Below are positions 60,794-64,000 of a stretch of DNA of 64,000 bases, piece by piece (position 1 is the stretch's first letter; each line of letters begins with the position of its first letter). Under the pieces are notes generated by a model that ran no database searches, was not told the origin of the DNA, and was given only the letters and a program-made list of their open reading frames with translations. The stretch is from Haemonchus contortus (lineage: Eukaryota; Nematoda; Chromadorea; Rhabditida; Trichostrongylidae). Both the position numbers and the translations under genes were made by a program. The DNA lies in contig LS997562.1 of assembly GCA_000469685.2 (NCBI GenBank), forward strand, positions 31,083,715 to 31,147,714, written 5' to 3'.

Positions 60794-62023
60794 CGTGGGC
60801 TGATTTTTCAAATTTTTAGATTTGGGAACAGAAACAAATATCATTTATTGAAAATCGCTTTACTGCCATTCAAAATTCTCTACATTAAGATCTATACACT
60901 TTTGCATGGGAACCAATTTTCGAAGCACTTTTGCCACTATGGTGTAGGTAACTCTAAAACATGGATTCTGAACGCATCAACGGCTTCTTCAAGTGTCGAA
61001 AAACGTTGAACTCTCATTTTATTTTTTACGTACGGGAGAGAAGAAGTCACCCGGGGACTACATGGCTGATGCCCTGTCAAATCGTTGTTTTGAGTGCTCA
61101 AAAATGAAGTTGTTTGAGCCGATGTGTGGGAGCTCGCATTGTCGTAGTGAAGAGTGATCCGTAAACAGCAGTTAGTTTTCCTGATTTTTTGGAAGTCAAC
61201 TGGCAAACAAATGGTGGTATACCCCTCAGAATTGACTGTTCTGCTTATTCTAGTGGTACGGTTGCGACATGTCCAGTTTGTCCAGAAAAAACAGGAGAAC
61301 AATTGCTCGGAAGCGCTTGGTGCGCGGACAGCTTTTGATGGAATTGGCTCATCTTGAAATACCCATACGGTCGACTGCTGTTTCCTTCCGGGCTCATACG
61401 CACAAATACATGATCTATCATCTGTTTCGATGCTATAGATGTGTTTAGAAGCACCGCGATCGTATTTTTTGAGCATTTCTTTCGACCAATCGACACGAGT
61501 CCCTTTTTCGAGGGATTGACAAATTTTTCAAAAACAGTTTTTTTTACAGTCAAATGTTCTGCAATATTGAATGTATGCTGGTCCCACTAATGCCTAGGGT
61601 TTTCCCAATCTCACGATAGGTCACACGACGGTCTTGCAATATTAGTTTGTGCACAGTATCCACGGTTTCCGGAACAACAACTGATTTTGGACGACCACCA
61701 CGAAATTCTTCTTCGAGTGAACTGCGACCTCGGGTGAACTCACTGTACCATCGATAGACACTGGCCCTGGATGGAGCTTCATTACCAAAACCTGAACTAA
61801 GTTCATCCATGCATTGCTGTTGAGTTAGTCCACGTCGAAAGTTGTAGAAAATCATCGCGCGAAAATGCTCACGATTCAACTCCATAACTTAGTGTAAACA
61901 ACACAAATCGCGCTCAAATTTCGCAACGTATCCTCAAAATAGTCAAACTTTACGATAGTGATGTCAGTTGCTACATTGCTACACTAGTGTTGCCAAATCT
62001 CAAAATATAAAAGGCTGCCCTCG
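60794..62023 (-). mobile_element. Mariner element, decayed
   Basis: 1230 bp between TA dinucleotides (60792-60793 and 62024-62025). Inverted ends begin CGAGGGCAGCCTTTTATATT on the minus-strand 5' side and CGTGGGCTGATTTTTCAAAT on the other, which is degenerate. It contains a broken mariner transposase. Length and structure are typical of the family. Confidence 0.87.
60937..61885 (-). pseudogene. Mariner transposase pseudogene
   Basis: The N-terminal HTH part starts MELNREHFRAMIFYNFRRGL and continues in one frame to about 61550 (GRPKSVVVPETVDTVHKLIL, LGISGTSIHSIL). Frameshifts near 61550, and again within 61245-61480, move the remainder into two other frames. The first catalytic Asp region is altered (ETDDRSCICAYEP). 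LHYDNASSHTSAQTT keeps the second Asp. The third, normally in a PYSPDLAP-like motif, reads CSPRVTSSLPY and lacks Asp. The element cannot move by itself. Confidence 0.9.
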
Positions 62024-62489
62024 TAATGACACTCTCTCGACCAGAATGCCCTCTTTGATCCACTCTCCGCTCATGCACAGCGATAGCCCACATATGTACA
62101 GGGTCGTCCCAAAATATGGTTACAAATTAGTTGGGCTACAGAAACCGCAATTCAAATTGGTACATAATGAGTTCATGTGAAGTATTGACTATGCATTGCA
62201 TCAACAGATCGAATCTACCGTTACCTGATATAATCATCTTCTGTACTAATTACAGCTCAAAGACGCTTCGACGTAATAGGGATGTGCATTAATTTCCGCT
62301 GCCGGATTCGAAGAGACGTTGCACGAACCATGTTGGAGGTTTGCTTGTGAAACTTGTCATATCTGTAAAACAGGGTTTTGGCTACCTATTTGAGGGCAGG
62401 CAGGTCAGTTCTTCCCCAAAATCCGTTGCTCTCGAACTAATTATTTATGGAACGTGAAAAATCGTTTTTCGGTAGGTCTTTCTCCCGCT

Positions 62490-63215
62490 GTTTTATTTCG
62501 AGAAAACTGCGAGTGAAGCTCATCGGATGCTTTTGGATACTTATAGAGAGCAAGATTCATCTGGAAGAACCTGTAGCCCTTACCCAAAAGCGGTCGTTAA
62601 TCTCAAGAACATCATAGGCTGCTTCCATAGTCCGCCGGCCGGCCGGCGAGCCCGCGAGCAGGCGAGCGTGCCACGAGGCAGTGCTAGGGGGCAGGAGGGC
62701 GGTAGACGGTTGGTCCAGGGTTGAAAACAAAGAAGAACAAGATCAAATCAAACAACCAGGGGCTCGTACAAATGGTTTTTGATCTTGCCACTCCTTGTTT
62801 ACAACCCTTCGAGTGGTCGACCGACCGTCTGCCGCCCTCCTCCTCCTAGCACTGCCTCGTGGAACGTCGGCCGGCGGACTATGAAAGCAGCCATAGGGTG
62901 CTGTTTCACCACGACAATGCTGGACCCCATGTTGCAAAGAATGTCCTTTAAAAGATTGCACATCCTGAATAGGATCAGCTCATTCAGCCCACATACATCT
63001 TGCTCTTGCTCCGTCTGATTATCGCTAATTCCGCTTCATGCAAGCCAGTTTGGCGGATACACGCTTTCGGAATGATGAAGAAGTGCAGAAATGAGTTGAT
63101 GACTGGGTTGCTTCAAAAGATAAAGATATTTTTAGATTCGGAATCAAAAAGCTACCAGAAAAATGGAAAGAAGTTGCAGCTAACGATGGGCAGTACATTG
63201 TGTTGAAGTACATTT
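62490..63215 (+). pseudogene. Second mariner transposase remnant, internally deleted
   Basis: Around 62496-62575 the frame FEKTASEAHRMLLDTY matches a mariner N-terminal region of a different subfamily. After the nested MITE, 62896-62950 reads LFHHDNAGPHVAKNVL (second catalytic Asp), and 63063-63200 reads FRNDEEVQ, a stop, then VDDWVASKD and FRFGIKKLPEKWKEVAANDG, the usual C-terminus. About 200 codons between the two parts are missing, and frameshifts and stops are present. Terminal repeats were not identified. Confidence 0.8.
62617..62892. mobile_element. MITE with GGCTGCTTTC termini, copy 2, nested in mariner
   Basis: A 276-bp element with ends GGCTGCTTCCATAGTCCGCC and, as reverse complement, GGCTGCTTTCATAGTCCGCC. 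ATA flanks both sides (62614-62616, 62893-62895). Long, GC-rich inverted arms extend inward. It shares termini and a 3-bp target with 32914-33030. It interrupts the mariner remnant just before its HHDN motif. Confidence 0.8.
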
Positions 63216-64000
63216 TGTTTTGATTTTGCAGTAAATAGGTTTTTGCACGCAAAAAACCGCGAATAATTGATGCCCACACCTGATATTTTGAATTGTAGGC
63301 TTTGCTCTCCATTGTGGACCATACCCACCACTTCAGGGGATAGCGTTTCCAGGGGTTCGCAGCTTAGTCGAAAGCAAGGATAAAACTGCAAACATCGTCT
63401 CAAAATCCGTCTTAGTGTTTTTTCATTTGTCAGCTATCCTCCGAATAATCCAAATCCTATCCTCGAGGTGAACGTCGACTCTCAAAAGAATATTTTCGAG
63501 AATGTTCCTTGTTAAGAGTTCTGATTAGCGTTCATTTTTTGACAAAAATCAGCGATATTACGCTGATGGCGTAGACTGTGGAGCACAAACATTATGGGAG
63601 AGGAAGAATCACCCGTGAACCCGAGATCTAAGCCGTACTACCGAGCCAAACACCTTCCGTCAGGGAAAAGTGTGTCGAAGCGCGTGCTGCTTGTGAATAT
63701 GGCACCAGAGCAATGCATTCACTTTTCTTCTGAAGCAGCTCCCGAAATCTAGCTAGCTACAGTTGTGCTTATTCGAGGGAGACTTTACCTATCGGATCAG
63801 GAAAAACGTTCACTACGGCAACCACTTCTGTCATTCTCCTGCAGTTTTCGTGACGAACACATTTCTTAATAAGTGTATGTAGAAATTAAGTTGCAACTGA
63901 GACAAGACACCCGATTCGAGGCTGGTCTTTGAACTGCCCACTTATCGCGATACAGTAGACTGTCGTACGAGGAATGTCGAAACGGCAAGCGATCTTGGAA
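63216..64000. other. Right flank, nothing recognised
   Basis: After the mariner C-terminus there are only short frames on both strands with no domain or splice support. Confidence 0.4.

Noticed and set aside
62096..62130. CAGGGTCGTCCCAAAATATGG, resembling a transposon end
   Set aside because: No partner inverted end or target duplication could be found nearby.
1..64000. Bacterial-type operons, CRISPR arrays, prophage or toxin modules
   Set aside because: None seen. Gene structure with introns and the repeats indicate eukaryotic nuclear DNA.

Overview
The window reads as nuclear DNA of a nematode, most likely a clade V parasitic (strongylid or hookworm-like) species. Evidence: small exons with TTTNCAG-type acceptors, introns from 58 nt to over 3 kb, an NRF-6-type acyltransferase, a secreted lectin-type gene family, and a heavy load of tRNA-derived SINEs, MITEs, mariner copies and a CR1-like LINE. 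The species is inferred from style and not proved. There are no operons in the bacterial sense, rRNA genes or CRISPR arrays.

Layout. (1) 82-11150, minus strand: an NRF-6-like membrane acyltransferase gene. I could resolve 13 exons with matching splice phases; its 3' end lies beyond base 1. Its large introns hold a hAT-type MITE, a Tc1-type MITE, a SINE and an AAAT tract. (2) 13410-27760: a large inverted duplication (palindrome) with arms of about 6.4 and 6.8 kb around a ~1.1 kb spacer. Each arm carries one copy of a gene encoding a C-type lectin domain fused to a fibrinogen-related domain; the two copies converge tail to tail (14868-19212 plus, 21551-26472 minus). Arm identity is close to 99% near the axis, drops to about 95% beyond a ~577-bp length difference, and to about 70-75% at the outer ends. 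(3) 30.2-33.1 kb: tRNA-derived repeats, a MITE, and a minus-strand PDZ-domain gene (31396-32740, partial). (4) 34.4-38.7 kb: a nearly full-length CR1/jockey-type LINE whose ORF2 has one stop and one frameshift. (5) 38.7-60.8 kb: mostly gene-poor DNA with three more SINE copies, a 0.6 kb dispersed repeat, a probable small secreted-protein gene (45910-46642, minus) and two orphan exon candidates. (6) 60.8-63.2 kb: two dead mariner copies, the second carrying a nested MITE.

The most striking item is the palindrome. It is a tail-to-tail pair of CTLD-fibrinogen genes whose identity gradient suggests gene conversion between the arms. A SINE and a dispersed repeat are shared by both arms, while a separate 12-bp-flanked insertion is private to the left arm, which orders the events. 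All exon models were built by eye from splice sites, phase and domain motifs and have no transcript support.
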